Assembly: GCA_037951105.1 (NCBI GenBank)
Contig: JBAMJV010009121.1
Coordinates: forward strand, 1-64,000
Length of the DNA stretch: 64,000 nucleotides
Origin: Echinarachnius parma
Lineage: Eukaryota; Echinodermata; Echinoidea; Clypeasteroida; Echinarachniidae
Direction of reading: 5' to 3'
The notes beneath the pieces were generated by a model that worked only from the letters and a program-made list of their open reading frames with translations, was not told the origin of the DNA and did not search any database. This document shows positions 54,140 through 64,000 of the stretch, piece after piece. Both the position numbers and the translations under genes were made by a program. The first letter of the stretch is position 1, and every line of letters starts with the position of its first letter.

Positions 54140-56165
54140 CTGACGTCTTTATGACGTCTTAATTTGGTCGTAAACTGGTAAACACGTCAGAATACGATCA
54201 GAATACGACGTCATTATGACGTATTTTAAAGACCATTTTTGACATGATGACTTGTGTCGTATAAAAGACGTAATAATGACGTCATTATAACATCTTTAAA
54301 TGACCATTTTTCCACTATTTATTTTTGTCGTATGAAAGACGTAAAAACGATGTCAGTATAACGTCGTTCAAAGACCATTTTTTAGAATGTATTCTTGTCG
54401 TATAGAAGACATGATAACGACGTCTTTATGATGTCGTTTAAAGACCATTGTTGCCATTAAGGTTTGTGTCGTACGGACAACGTTTTTAATACGTCATGTT
54501 TACGTCTTATTAATACTATTTTTTGCCATCATTTTTTGTCGTATGGACGCCCTTTTTACGACGTTATTGTGACGTCTTTCAAAAAAACATTTTCCAACTG
54601 TTTTTTGTCCGATGGAAGGACGTAAAAATCACGTGAATATTACGTCATTAAAGATCATTTTTTCAGTATTTATTTTTGTCGTATAGAAGACGTAATAACG
54701 ACGTCTTTCGGATGTCTTTGAAAGACCATTGGTTTTTTGCCATCATTTTTTGTCGTATGGAGGACCTTTTTACTACGTCATTTTGACGTCTTTCAAAGAC
54801 CAGTTTTCCAATTATTTTGTATCGTATGAAAGACGTTATAACGACGTCTTTATTACGTCTTTCAAAGACCATTTTTGCAACTATTTATTTTGTCATAAAA
54901 GCGTTTTAAAATTGACGTTTTTATGATGTCTTTTAAAGGCTATTTTTGCCATTAAGGTTTATGTCGTACGAACGACAGTATTAAGACGTCATTATGACGT
55001 CTTTACAAGACTAGTTTTTGCCATCATTTTTTATCGTTTGATCGACCTAATTACGAAGTCATTGTGACGTCTTTTAAAAAACATTGTTTCCAATTATTTT
55101 TTTTGGCGTATAGACGACGTTATTACAACGTGATTATGACGTCTTTCAAAGACATTAACAAAAATGTATTTGGCGTATGGACGACCTTTTTACGGCGTCA
55201 TTATGACGTCTTTCAAAGACAAGTTTTCACATGCTTTGTTTGTTGCATAGGTGCATGATTACGACGTTATTATTACGTCTTTCAAATATCATTTTCACAA
55301 TTTATTTTTGTCATAAGGACGTCATTATGACGTCTTTACAAGACTAGTTTTGCCATCATTTTTATGTCGTATGAACGACATCATTACGACATCATTTTTA
55401 CGTCCTTTAAAGACCAGTTATTTGCAATTATTTTTGTCGTATGGGTAACATGATTACGACGTTATTATTACGTATTTCAAAGACCATTTTTGTCACGACT
55501 CATTTTTGTCATAATGACGTCGTTATTGTGGACGACGTTATTACGTGATTATGACGACATTCAAAGACTAGCTTTCACTTGCTCTGTTTGTCGTATGGGT
55601 AATATGATTACGACGTCATTATTACGTCTTTCAAAGACCTTTTTTTTCACTACTCAATTTTGTCATAAGGACGTCGTAAAAATTACGTCTTTTAAAGACC
55701 AATTTTGCCATTAAAGTTTATGTCGTAAGGACGACGTTATTACGGAACTATGACGTCTTTCAAAGACTATTTTTTGTAATTATTGTTGGCGTATAGACGA
55801 CCTTTTTACGATGTCATTATGACATCTTTCAAAGACTAGTTTTTACTAGCTTTGTTTGTCGTACGGAAAACAATATTATGACGTCATTAAGACATTTTCA
55901 AAAGACTTACTTTTTGGTGCTTCGCTTTTCATTTGTGTCATATGGACGACCTTATTACGACGTCATCATGACGTCATCCAAAGACTAGTTTGTCCAATTA
56001 GTTTTTGTCCTATGGATGACGTTATTACAACATCACTATGATGTCTTTCAAATACTTATTTTCACCATCTTTTTTGTCGTATGGATGACATGATTACGAC
56101 GTCTTTATGACATCTGAAAAAGACCATTTTTGGACGACAATATTATGACGTCATTGAGAATTCCA
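54140..56165. repeat. Tandem array 1 of GACGTC-palindrome units
   Basis: About 2 kb of diverged units, spacing about 70-110 bp. Each has TTACGACGTCATTATGACGTC, then CTTTCAAAGACCATTTTT, then TTGTCGTATG. Units vary in length and sequence, so the array is old. ORFs across it are artefacts of the repeat. Confidence 0.9.
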
Positions 56166-56551
56166 GACAAAGTGTTATATGCACTATAAGACACTAAATA
56201 TAATGAATAGTCTCTGACAACTCCCCATACATTTTGTACACAAAATTTCAGTTTTGTTCAAAGTTATGCTTTTATATATAACATATCATGAGTTGGGGGA
56301 ATGGAAAAATGTGACTGTAAGGAAAACTGTAATAATGGGAAAATTTGTGTACAAAACATTGGGAGTTGTCCACACACTTATCAGAGTGCGTTGCCAATTT
56401 GAGTTTCCCATATAGGACAAATTTGACATTTTCAAAGAACCGTAGTTTTCTTGTTTCTTACCCGATTATGCTCTAACTTTCAGAGATTATTCTTCTTAAT
56501 CTCTTCACGACTATGAAAACAACATTTTGCTTGGGTTTCATTGCCCTTTAA
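56165..56551. mobile_element. TTAA element, family T4, second copy
   Basis: Ends GTTTCATTGCCCTTTAA; interior GTGTACAAAACATTGGGAG and GCGTTGCCAATTTGAGT match 42809-43177. The left end abuts array 1 and lacks a clear TTAA. Confidence 0.65.
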
Positions 56552-57185
56552 AAGACAAGTTATTCGCTATCATTTCTGTTGTATGGATTACATTATATCT
56601 GGTTTTCTTCACATATGCAGGAGTGTTGTGTTTTGTTATGGATGTTGTCTCTTTTGCATTTTCCTTCCTTTTCTTTACAGTTAGGCGTTATACAGTATAT
56701 TGTCTATTTTAGTATCTTTATTTACTATTATATACACTGGATATTTGTTTTAATTGTTTTTGTTTGTTTTTGTAGTATGTTCATTTATTGTAAAATTATA
56801 ATTGTATTGTAAAATCAGAAATGAAACAAACCATATAACCAGAAGAATGAACACATATTTTCTAGAATGGGTTCTCTGGAGATCGAGCGGCCATCTTTGA
56901 TCTGAGAAGGTTGCCATGGTGATATATAAAGTAAAGTACATGTATCAGAAATTCATTTGTTGCCCCCAAAACCTAGGAAAAATAGTATGCTACCCATTAT
57001 TTGAACGTACTGGGTTCACAATAATATAATATTTATGGAATATGCAAATAATTAGTCTAAATTACCTTATTATAATATATGTATGTTCATTATACATGCA
57101 TTGTCCAATATTGCAATGGTGGCAACCAAGCTTAAATATATCTAATACATACATTTATTTAGATCATGACTTTATTTATTCAATA
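56552..57185. other. AT-rich spacer, nothing recognised
   Basis: No gene, RNA or clear element seen. Overlapping ORFs at 56527-56812 are Phe/Tyr-rich and look like chance. Confidence 0.4.
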
Positions 57186-57505
57186 ATAAAAAGATAAAAA
57201 CAATCTTGGTGGGTATGGTCCCTAAGTGAAGCAGCCGCTTCTAAATAAACACATACAAAATAAAATACAACTAGTAAACAAAACAAAACAAAAATGGAGT
57301 AGTGGTTAAATTGGAGAGAACTGAGATTATACATGTATAAAGGGTGTCTTTGTATAATAATGTTTACATGTAACGATGAAGCGCTCTGTAAATGGGGTAG
57401 GAGGGAATTCCAAAGTTTTGGACCTGCAAAAGAGACTGCTCTTTGTGAGACTACTGTTATTGAAAATATATATGATAATCATTACTACTACGCAATAACT
57501 GGCAG
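57186..57505 (-). mobile_element. LINE C-terminal remnant
   Basis: The minus strand reads VVSQRAVSFAGPKLWNSL near 57470-57400, the GPKLWNSLP block common at LINE C-termini, then decays. Confidence 0.5.
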
Positions 57506-57689
57506 TCATCTTTGATTTCAGGGTTTTAACATGTGCAAATGAGTACCAAGAATGAATTCCCCACGCAAAGATTCCCTAACATAATTTATTTCATCAAAGA
57601 TTTGTACTAGGTAAAAACTTACCTCTGACCTAGTATAACAAATATACAATTTAGCTGATTATCTGTATAATGCTAATACAACAAATTTT

Positions 57690-58165
57690 CAATGTTGCAA
57701 TGGTAGTAACATTGCGGAATTATCTAAAGAAACCTTTTAGCACATGAGAAAAAACAAACAAATATTGGACTGTCTATAACATATTATCGCCTACATGATT
57801 ATAAACGATAGTATCACATTGGAAATAACCCAATGATGCCAGGGTGGTAATATTGCTAGATGTCCTAAAGAATCCATTTAGAACATGAGTAAAAAGAAAC
57901 AAACAAATATTGGAATTATGAACGTCTACAACATATAGGATCGCCTACAGGAATAATTCATGATCGATTATAAACGATCGTATCAAATTAGTGGAAATAA
58001 CCCAATGATCCCAAGGTGGTAATATTGCTAAATGTTCTTTAGAAACCTTTTAGAACATGAATAACAAAAGAAAATAGGACTTATTATTATTAACGTCTTC
58101 AGGTCTAATGGATACAGGATTCATTCATGATCGATTATAAACAATCGCATTAGAGTGCAAAGTAA
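57690..58165. repeat. Tandem repeat, about 150-bp units, three copies
   Basis: Units share AACCCAATGAT, GGTGGTAATATTGCTA, CCTTTTAGAACATGA and GATTATAAACGAT. Confidence 0.75.
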
Positions 58166-58559
58166 AATTCCAAATTTTATAACTATTTACATTGAAAACA
58201 ATTTTATTATGATCTCGTTTTTGCAGATATTAAAACTACTATAAATACCAACCTGTTTTTAATATTTTCAACATGGTTTGCAAGGTAATTATTTAGGCAT
58301 TAACTCTTTGAAATACTATCCATTCAATACTAACCATTTAAATCTCACATACTAAGAAGCGGGATATATATACGGAACCTATACCATAACTGATCTGTAT
58401 GGTGATAGACGTAGGTTTATAGGATAGGTTTAGGATTTAGGAGTAGGATAGGATTAGGTGTTATGTAGGAGATGTTAGATAAGTATTGAATTGGTAGCAG
58501 TCTGTGGAACACACTTCCAGACTTAGCCTGTCTCATTTTTTTAACTATACACATCGCTT

Positions 58560-59304
58560 CAAAATATGACGTCAATATGACGTCAATACGACGTCTTAAA
58601 GACGTCTTTTTATGACGAAAATACGTCGTTATCACGTCAAAATATGACGTCTATAATGTCGTGAAACGCGGGTACAAAATCTTCACTTTTTGACGTGAAT
58701 TTACGACGTCTTTTAGACGACGTACACGACGTGAAAATCACGTCAAATCCAGACGTAAAAATCACGTCTTATATTGACCAATAAGACGTCTTTATGACGT
58801 CTAAATTACGTAATTTATCGTACATATAAACGTCTTAAAGACGTCTTAAAGACGCCTTTTCGGAAAAAAGACGTCATTATCACGTCAAAATATGACGTTT
58901 TATATTGACCAAAAAGACGTCTTTATGACGTCTAAATAACGTAATTTATAGTACAAATTGACGAAAGACGTCTTAAAGATGTCTTTTCATGACGAAAAGA
59001 CGTCGTTATCACGTCAAAATATAACGTCTATATGTCGTGAAACGCGGATGCAAAATCTTCACTTTTTGACGTGAATTTACGACGTCTTTAAGACAATGTA
59101 CACGACGTGAAATTCATGTCAAATCGAGACGTAAAAATCACGTCTTATATTGACCAATAAGACGTCTTTATGACGTCTAAATTACGTAATTTATGGTACA
59201 TATAAACGTCTTAAAGACGTCTTAAAGACGCCTTTTCGGAAAAAAGACGTCATTATCACGTCAAAATATGACGTCTATATGTCGTGAAACGCGGGTGCAA
59301 AATA
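58560..59304. repeat. Tandem array 2 of GACGTC-palindrome units
   Basis: Higher-order units marked by GTCGTGAAACGCGG at about 58658, 59032 and 59281. They contain TCTTTATGACGTCTAAATTA, CTTAAAGACGTCTTAAAGAC and ATTATCACGTCAAAATATG. Copies here are more alike than in array 1. Confidence 0.9.
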
Positions 59305-60085
59305 AGTGTAACATGTGAAAGAGCACATAATGTTAGAGACAGAACTGACTTTGTTTCATAATAATCTGTTCAGAAACAGGTTTAAAATTCATAAATACAT
59401 CCAATAGGAATACATGTTGAGAACCATCCTTTAGGCAATAATCTAAAAGGATAGTATACAGTTTGGGACAAGCAAAACGTTAGTAACTAAAAATTGTAAG
59501 TTACCATTAAAACAATTACAATAATAATTCAATACAACAAAATATACATACAGCCTTTCATAAAACAGTTGGCCCAAATCCTAAACATCACGTTTTAGCC
59601 TAGGCAATGTTCATCCCACTCTTAAGAATTAGAGCCATTCATTTTTCTTCACACTGGAAGTTATTTGATAAAAAGAAAAAAGAAAATGTTCTTCATGCAT
59701 AATACCTAACAAATTATCACACCACCTTGCAAAGTTACAACAAGGTAAGGAACAGTGGGTAGATAATTGATCTATATTCAGGACATTTTAATATCGTAAT
59801 TAGTAAGCCTTCAAATAGGAACATTTTCATGTTTACTGGATTTAATCTGGCCCCTCATATAGGCAGATCTGTATCGAAATTGGATTGATTCTGGCTTCGG
59901 GGGCAGCAATGTCCAGAGCTAGTACACTTAAATTTTATATACAAAAATTAAATCATGGTTCACCGTTCACATTCCATAGCACAATCGCGTATCTTCCGTA
60001 GTCTGTGTCGCCATGATCGTTGGGTTAGCGACACGGTCAGCTCTGCACGGAGTCTGATAGCTGTTTTTTGTTCACTAAATTTGAA
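59305..60085. other. Spacer with a 70-bp segment duplicated at 62889
   Basis: 60013-60080 (ATGATCGTTGGGTTAGCGAC, GTCAGCTCTGCACGGAGTCTG) recurs at 62889-62958. The rest shows nothing recognised. Confidence 0.5.
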
Positions 60086-60540
60086 AGGAACACAACATTA
60101 CAAATGACTAAGTAAAGATCATGTTATCATTAAAAAAAGAGCCGTTAAAACGTTAGAGGGCGCTCTCTAAACAGTCATCGGTTTCAACCATTTTGAATAA
60201 AAATTTGTCAATTTGATGTTTTGTTGAAATAGTGATTAGATAAAGAAATAACCAACAACTATTTGAATACCTATTTTGTAACTCTTTTAAAAGAGGAAGC
60301 ATTTTTTTGAAATTTTAACGGCTGGTTCAAAATTATCGAATAAGTGTGGGGCCCCACATTTATTATAAATTGCTATGTTTATGGATATTTAAGCTGTTTC
60401 TGAACTGAATTTTATCAAATAAAGTTTATTCTGTCATTAAAATATTGTGCTCTTTCAAATTTTACACTCAGTTTTCCATTATCTCACAACAAATAAATGT
60501 ATGTAGCGCCCTCTCTACCAAAACTCAATTGATGTGTTAA
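60086..60540. mobile_element. T6/T2-type element body
   Basis: Shares TTACAAATGACTAAGTA, AGAGCCGTTAAAACG, AGAGGGCGCTCTCTAA and AATAAAGTTTATTCTGTC with 34471-34959 and 61862-62300. Ends are eroded. Confidence 0.6.
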
Positions 60541-60815
60541 AGTTTCTTTGAAAAAACACTACTTTTCTGGTTAAAAAACGACAATGTGCATCAGCTCTTA
60601 TGACGAATTACTGTATGGCGTTTATGAGGTTTATAAACGTTTAAGCCTGCCCTTGTGCTGAATGATTAGCAATGATAAATCTTGTCATACTAAAGGAACA
60701 TTTGAATAAAATCTAACCTTATTACAATCTTCTCTTACCATAATAAGACCAGAATAGAACGGTGGAAGCTCAAATTAATTTGTGTGGAGTTGTACACTTT
60801 ACAGGTGCACCTTAA
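60540..60815. mobile_element. TTAA element, family T5, inverted copy
   Basis: Ends ACAGGTGCACCTTAA. Interior matches 32320-32699 inverted. The left end is not clear. Confidence 0.65.
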
Positions 60816-61169
60816 AGGACTACATGTATTTTGCTGCTGGGTTAGACACTTCATGAAAAAAAAAAAAAAAAACACAAACAAACTAACAAACAAAACATAC
60901 AGTATGGCGAGAAGAAATCAACAATATGGTTACACCATGGAATGGTGGGGTTATCGCGTTGAGTCACGTCATAATCATCTAAATGTAATAACAAATGCAA
61001 TTCCTCAAATATGCAGGAACAAGAGACATAAATCTACAACATGAAGCTTGGCTGTGATGAAAAAACAATGCAGGCATTCTGTGGGCAGTGCTGGGGGGTC
61101 TGGGTGATAAAAAAATGTTTGCTCAAAATTATGTGTGGTAGGTGAAAGGGAAAATAGCTCTACTGGGAA
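60816..61169. other. Spacer, nothing recognised
   Basis: Contains an A run near 60859-60872. An 86-codon ORF here shows no family pattern. Confidence 0.35.
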
Positions 61170-61530
61170 TTAAAGGGAAAGTAACATTTTAAAAATACAA
61201 AATTCGTACGTAATGTTTCTCTGTCATGGCTCGACTTTTATCTTGTTTTTTTCTTTTCCTCCATATTTCCCTTTTATCAAAATAATAATCAATTTGTTCA
61301 GTTCATATTTGGAAATGTATACTGCAAAGCAATCACTGAGTATCATGCGAATATCAGTTTGCGACATTTTCGTTCAATACTGGGCCATCCATTTTGGTGA
61401 AGCATCCATTTCGAATGAACACTTTTTACACATTTCTAAGTGGACATGTCACAACGCTAAAATTCACACGCTATTAACAGTATCCATCACTAGAATGTGC
61501 CCTAGTCAGCTACTACTAGATTCCCTTTAA
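61170..61530. mobile_element. TTAA element, T1-related, strongly diverged
   Basis: Begins TTAAAGGGAAAGTAACATT and ends CTAGATTCCCTTTAA. Interior order (CATTTTCGTTCAATACTGGG, AAGTGGACATGTCACAA) parallels T1. Confidence 0.65.
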
Positions 61531-61728
61531 TACAATACATGCAAGTGAGCTCCAGTGAGCATACAGAATGTATCAGAGTGTTAATTGTTTTTTACAGGGA
61601 AAGAGAGGACCCTACATATTATTGTGGACCTATGCTTAGGGTTATACATATGTCAGAATATGTCCAGGTGGGTGGGTGCAGCAAGAGTTCGCCCAGGTTG
61701 TTTGATGGTATTTAAGGGTGAATTCTCC

Positions 61729-61742
61729 CCCCCCCCCCCCCC
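61729..61742. repeat. Poly-C run
   Basis: A run of C interrupting otherwise mixed sequence, one of the many G/C homopolymers. Confidence 0.8.
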
Positions 61743-61861
61743 AGCACGCACTACAAACATGTATTACACATCATGAATGCAGAGAGGTGGGACCTCTCTG
61801 TATGAATGCATGTTCACCTTTTCATGCAGAGAAAAAACACACTTATTACCCCCCTTTCTCT

Positions 61862-62350
61862 TGAAGGGATAGTTGAGTATTTGTCATAACTTCACCATGC
61901 TCGAACTCGAAGCATATACAGTTACAAACAGCTCGGTAAAAACCCTGTTATCATTCAAAAAGAGCTGTTACAATTCACGAGGGCGCACTCCAAATCCCAA
62001 TTAATTAAATTTTCATACAAAATTGTGCATGTTTTTTAAAATAATTATTCAATAGAGATATCATAAACAACGTTGAAAATAACCTATTCAGATTTTTTTC
62101 AAAGTAGACTTCATGATTTGTATAACTTTTCTTAAAAAGTAAAAAAAGTGAAGCAAATTTAGAATAAAAATATATTTTTATTGATATTTCAGCCATTTCG
62201 GAACCGATTTTTTTTAAATAAAATAGTTTCTGTCATTAAAATTGTATGTTCTTACAAATGTGAGAGTGAGTTTTTCGTTATCTCACAAACAATATTTTGT
62301 AAAGTGCCCCCTATACTCAACTATATCAAAATACTAACTGTACATGGTGA
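61862..62350. mobile_element. TTAA element, family T6
   Basis: Begins GAAGGGATAGTTGAGTATTT. Body TGCTCGAACTCGAAGCATA, AGAGCTGTTACAATTCA and TTCTGTCATTAAAATTG match T2/T6 relatives. Right end unclear. Confidence 0.6.
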
Positions 62351-62384
62351 ACAACATTTCATACACAGCGTGGGCGTTGTTGTA

Positions 62385-62880
62385 GACTTATTGCTAGTAG
62401 ACCAAAATGTATGTAGACGTATTGGGTAGTAGCCTAAATGACTAGTAGACCAAGAGCATCGTAGACCACATGGATGGTAGACGAAATAACTTGTAGACGA
62501 AATGGATTGTAGACTAAATGATTTGGAGACGAAATTGTTAGTAGACTAAATAGAGTGTAGACCAAATACATAGTAGACCAAATAACTAGTAGACTAAATG
62601 TATTGTCGACCAAGTATATTGTAGACCAATTGCATGATGGACTAAATGATGTTAGACCAACATACTAGTAGAACAAATGGGGTGTAGACCAATTGGAGTG
62701 TGGACCAAATTAAATGTAGACTAAATGACTAGTAGACCAAATGGGTAGTAGACGTATAGGGTGTGGACCAAATTACAGTAGACCAACTGGATAGTGGACC
62801 AAATTGGTGTGGACCAAATAGCAGTAGACCAACTGGCTAGTGGACCAAATGGTAGTAGACCAAATGGTCATAAACCGTCG
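62385..62880. repeat. Minisatellite, about 19-bp unit AGTAGACCAAATG
   Basis: More than twenty diverged units of the form AGTAGACCAAATGnnTnGT. No coding pattern. Confidence 0.85.
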
Positions 62881-62959
62881 CGAAGGCCATGATCGTTGGG
62901 TTAGCGACACGGTCAGCTCTGCACGGAGTCTGAGAGCTGTTTTTTGTTCACAAAATTTG

Positions 62960-63400
62960 GCTTTGTCGAAGCTGCATTCACGGTTGCTTTGCAGGTCTTC
63001 GAGTCACTCGTCATGGTTGTCCTGCTTTTCTTTGGGGTCGTCTTGGTCGTCTTCGCGGTTGTCTCGCTTGTATTTGCGATTGTCCCGCTCATATTTGCGG
63101 CTGCTTCGTGGTCGTCTGGCTCGTCTTGCTGGTCCAGTTTTGGCGGCTGCTTCGCTCGTCTGCATGGTCGTCTCGCTCGTCTTGATGATCGTCTCTGTCG
63201 TATTTGCACTTGTATTGCTTTCTTTGCGGCTGCTTCGCTCGTCTTCGTGGTCGTTTCACTCGTCTTGATGGTCGTCTCTGTCGTCTTCGCACTTGTCCCG
63301 CTTGTCTTTGCGACTGCAGCTTCGCTCGTCTTCGTGGTCGTCTCTGTCGTATTCGCACTTGTATCGCTCGTCTTCGTGCATGTCTTGTTTATCTGCGCAG
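62960..63400. repeat. Minisatellite of TCGTCTTCGTGGTCGTCTC units
   Basis: Unit about 20-33 bp, mixing TCGTCTTCG, GGTTGTCTCGC and GTATTTGCG. It begins right after the 70-bp segment shared with 60013-60080. All six frames stay open for long stretches, so ORFs here are repeat artefacts. Confidence 0.8.
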
Positions 63401-63419
63401 TTGCCTTTCTTCATTCTGC

Positions 63420-64000
63420 TTACGTTCATGGGGCAGGTTGGTGTGTCATCGGGTATCGCCTTGATCCCAACTGTTGTTCGCCTGGGATACGGTATATGTC
63501 GGTGGGTGATATTTCAACAATCAAATCTGCAATCAAATGAAAATATAAGAAAAACAAATACAACTAACTAATCATGTGTACAATCTTTAAAAAATGTATG
63601 GTAAATGTCAGATCAACACTTCAAAGATTCTAGAAAAACAAATGCAGACCTCCAAAAGTTACAGTTTACCTAAACATACTATCCTGAAAAAACATTCCTG
63701 AATTTACATTCTGTAAATTAGATCAAAGTCGGTCTCGGTCCCGTTCTTGTAAATTACAGCCCCCGCCCCCCCCCCCCCCCCCCCCCTCCCCCAAACACAA
63801 ACAAAACCCCTGGAAAATCCTGGGTACAGGCCTCATTCCTCATTATTAGGGTAGACTTGTAAAAATAAATTAATTGCATTCCTTGGCCTCCAGAATATAC
63901 TCTAAATGTATATAGACTTGCCTAATGAATTAGTTTGATTATAAACACACACATCTCAATAAGAATAAATGAAATTTACACGGCCCTGGAAAATCCTTGG
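63420..64000. other. Right edge of the window, nothing recognised
   Basis: AT-rich, with a C-run of about 20 at 63766-63786. No exon was supported. Confidence 0.4.

Noticed and set aside
54663..56041. A row of short ORFs with similar peptides
   Set aside because: Similarity comes from the GACGTC tandem units; frames differ and stops are frequent.
54140..59304. CRISPR-like array
   Set aside because: Units are diverged and contiguous with no unique spacers, and the DNA is eukaryotic.
62840..63571. Several overlapping ORFs up to 198 codons on both strands
   Set aside because: They arise from a CGTC-type minisatellite that lacks stops in many frames; amino-acid content changes with frame and shows no fold pattern.

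Overview
The window is eukaryotic and repeat-rich. The genes are small, spliced, and sit in introns packed with transposable elements. The likely source is a marine deuterostome invertebrate, most plausibly an echinoderm such as a sea urchin. The grounds are a death-domain gene, a C-type-lectin exon, Tx1-type L1 elements, CR1/L2-like LINEs with an N-terminal 2A-like motif, and many small inverted-repeat elements. A hemichordate or amphioxus cannot be excluded from sequence alone.

Three host genes can be read, all on the minus strand. (1) An S-adenosylmethionine-dependent O-methyltransferase (CCoAOMT/COMTD1-like, Methyltransf_3 family) has seven coding exons from 21505 down to 7304. All intron phases agree and the model gives 284 aa, but three one-base homopolymer indels break the frame in exons 5 and 6. 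(2) A last exon of a C-type-lectin gene lies at 34173-33940. (3) A complete four-exon gene at 49110-45408 encodes a 271-aa protein with a death domain, one membrane helix and a second death-like domain. It includes a 28-nt microexon.

The rest is mobile DNA. 1-7 kb holds two degraded LINEs of one clade. 7.3-21.5 kb is the methyltransferase gene, and every intron carries repeats: a (CAT)n tract, a split tRNA-like sequence, foldback elements, inverted Tc1-like copies, a near-perfect 338-bp palindrome and a Tx1 L1 next to the first splice donor. 22-26 kb has a tandem repeat rich in nuclear-receptor DR1-like sites, interrupted by a CR1-like LINE that itself carries a MITE. 26.3-30.9 kb is a nearly complete Tx1 L1 bounded on both sides by (TG)n in the same orientation. 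31-37 kb is layered non-autonomous elements plus G-rich minisatellites. 37.7-41.9 kb is a nearly intact CR1/L2-like LINE with endonuclease, reverse transcriptase and a 2A-like motif. 42-53 kb holds TTAA-flanked elements, the death-domain gene, a SINE and nested elements. 54-59 kb contains two arrays built from GACGTC palindromes. 60-64 kb holds more TTAA elements and two minisatellites.

The most interesting observations are the DD-TM-DD architecture, the Tx1 element inside a TG microsatellite, the GACGTC arrays, the large set of element families sharing TTAAAGG ends, the 2A-like motif in the LINE, and a SINE whose 3' tail resembles that of the LINE in the same window.
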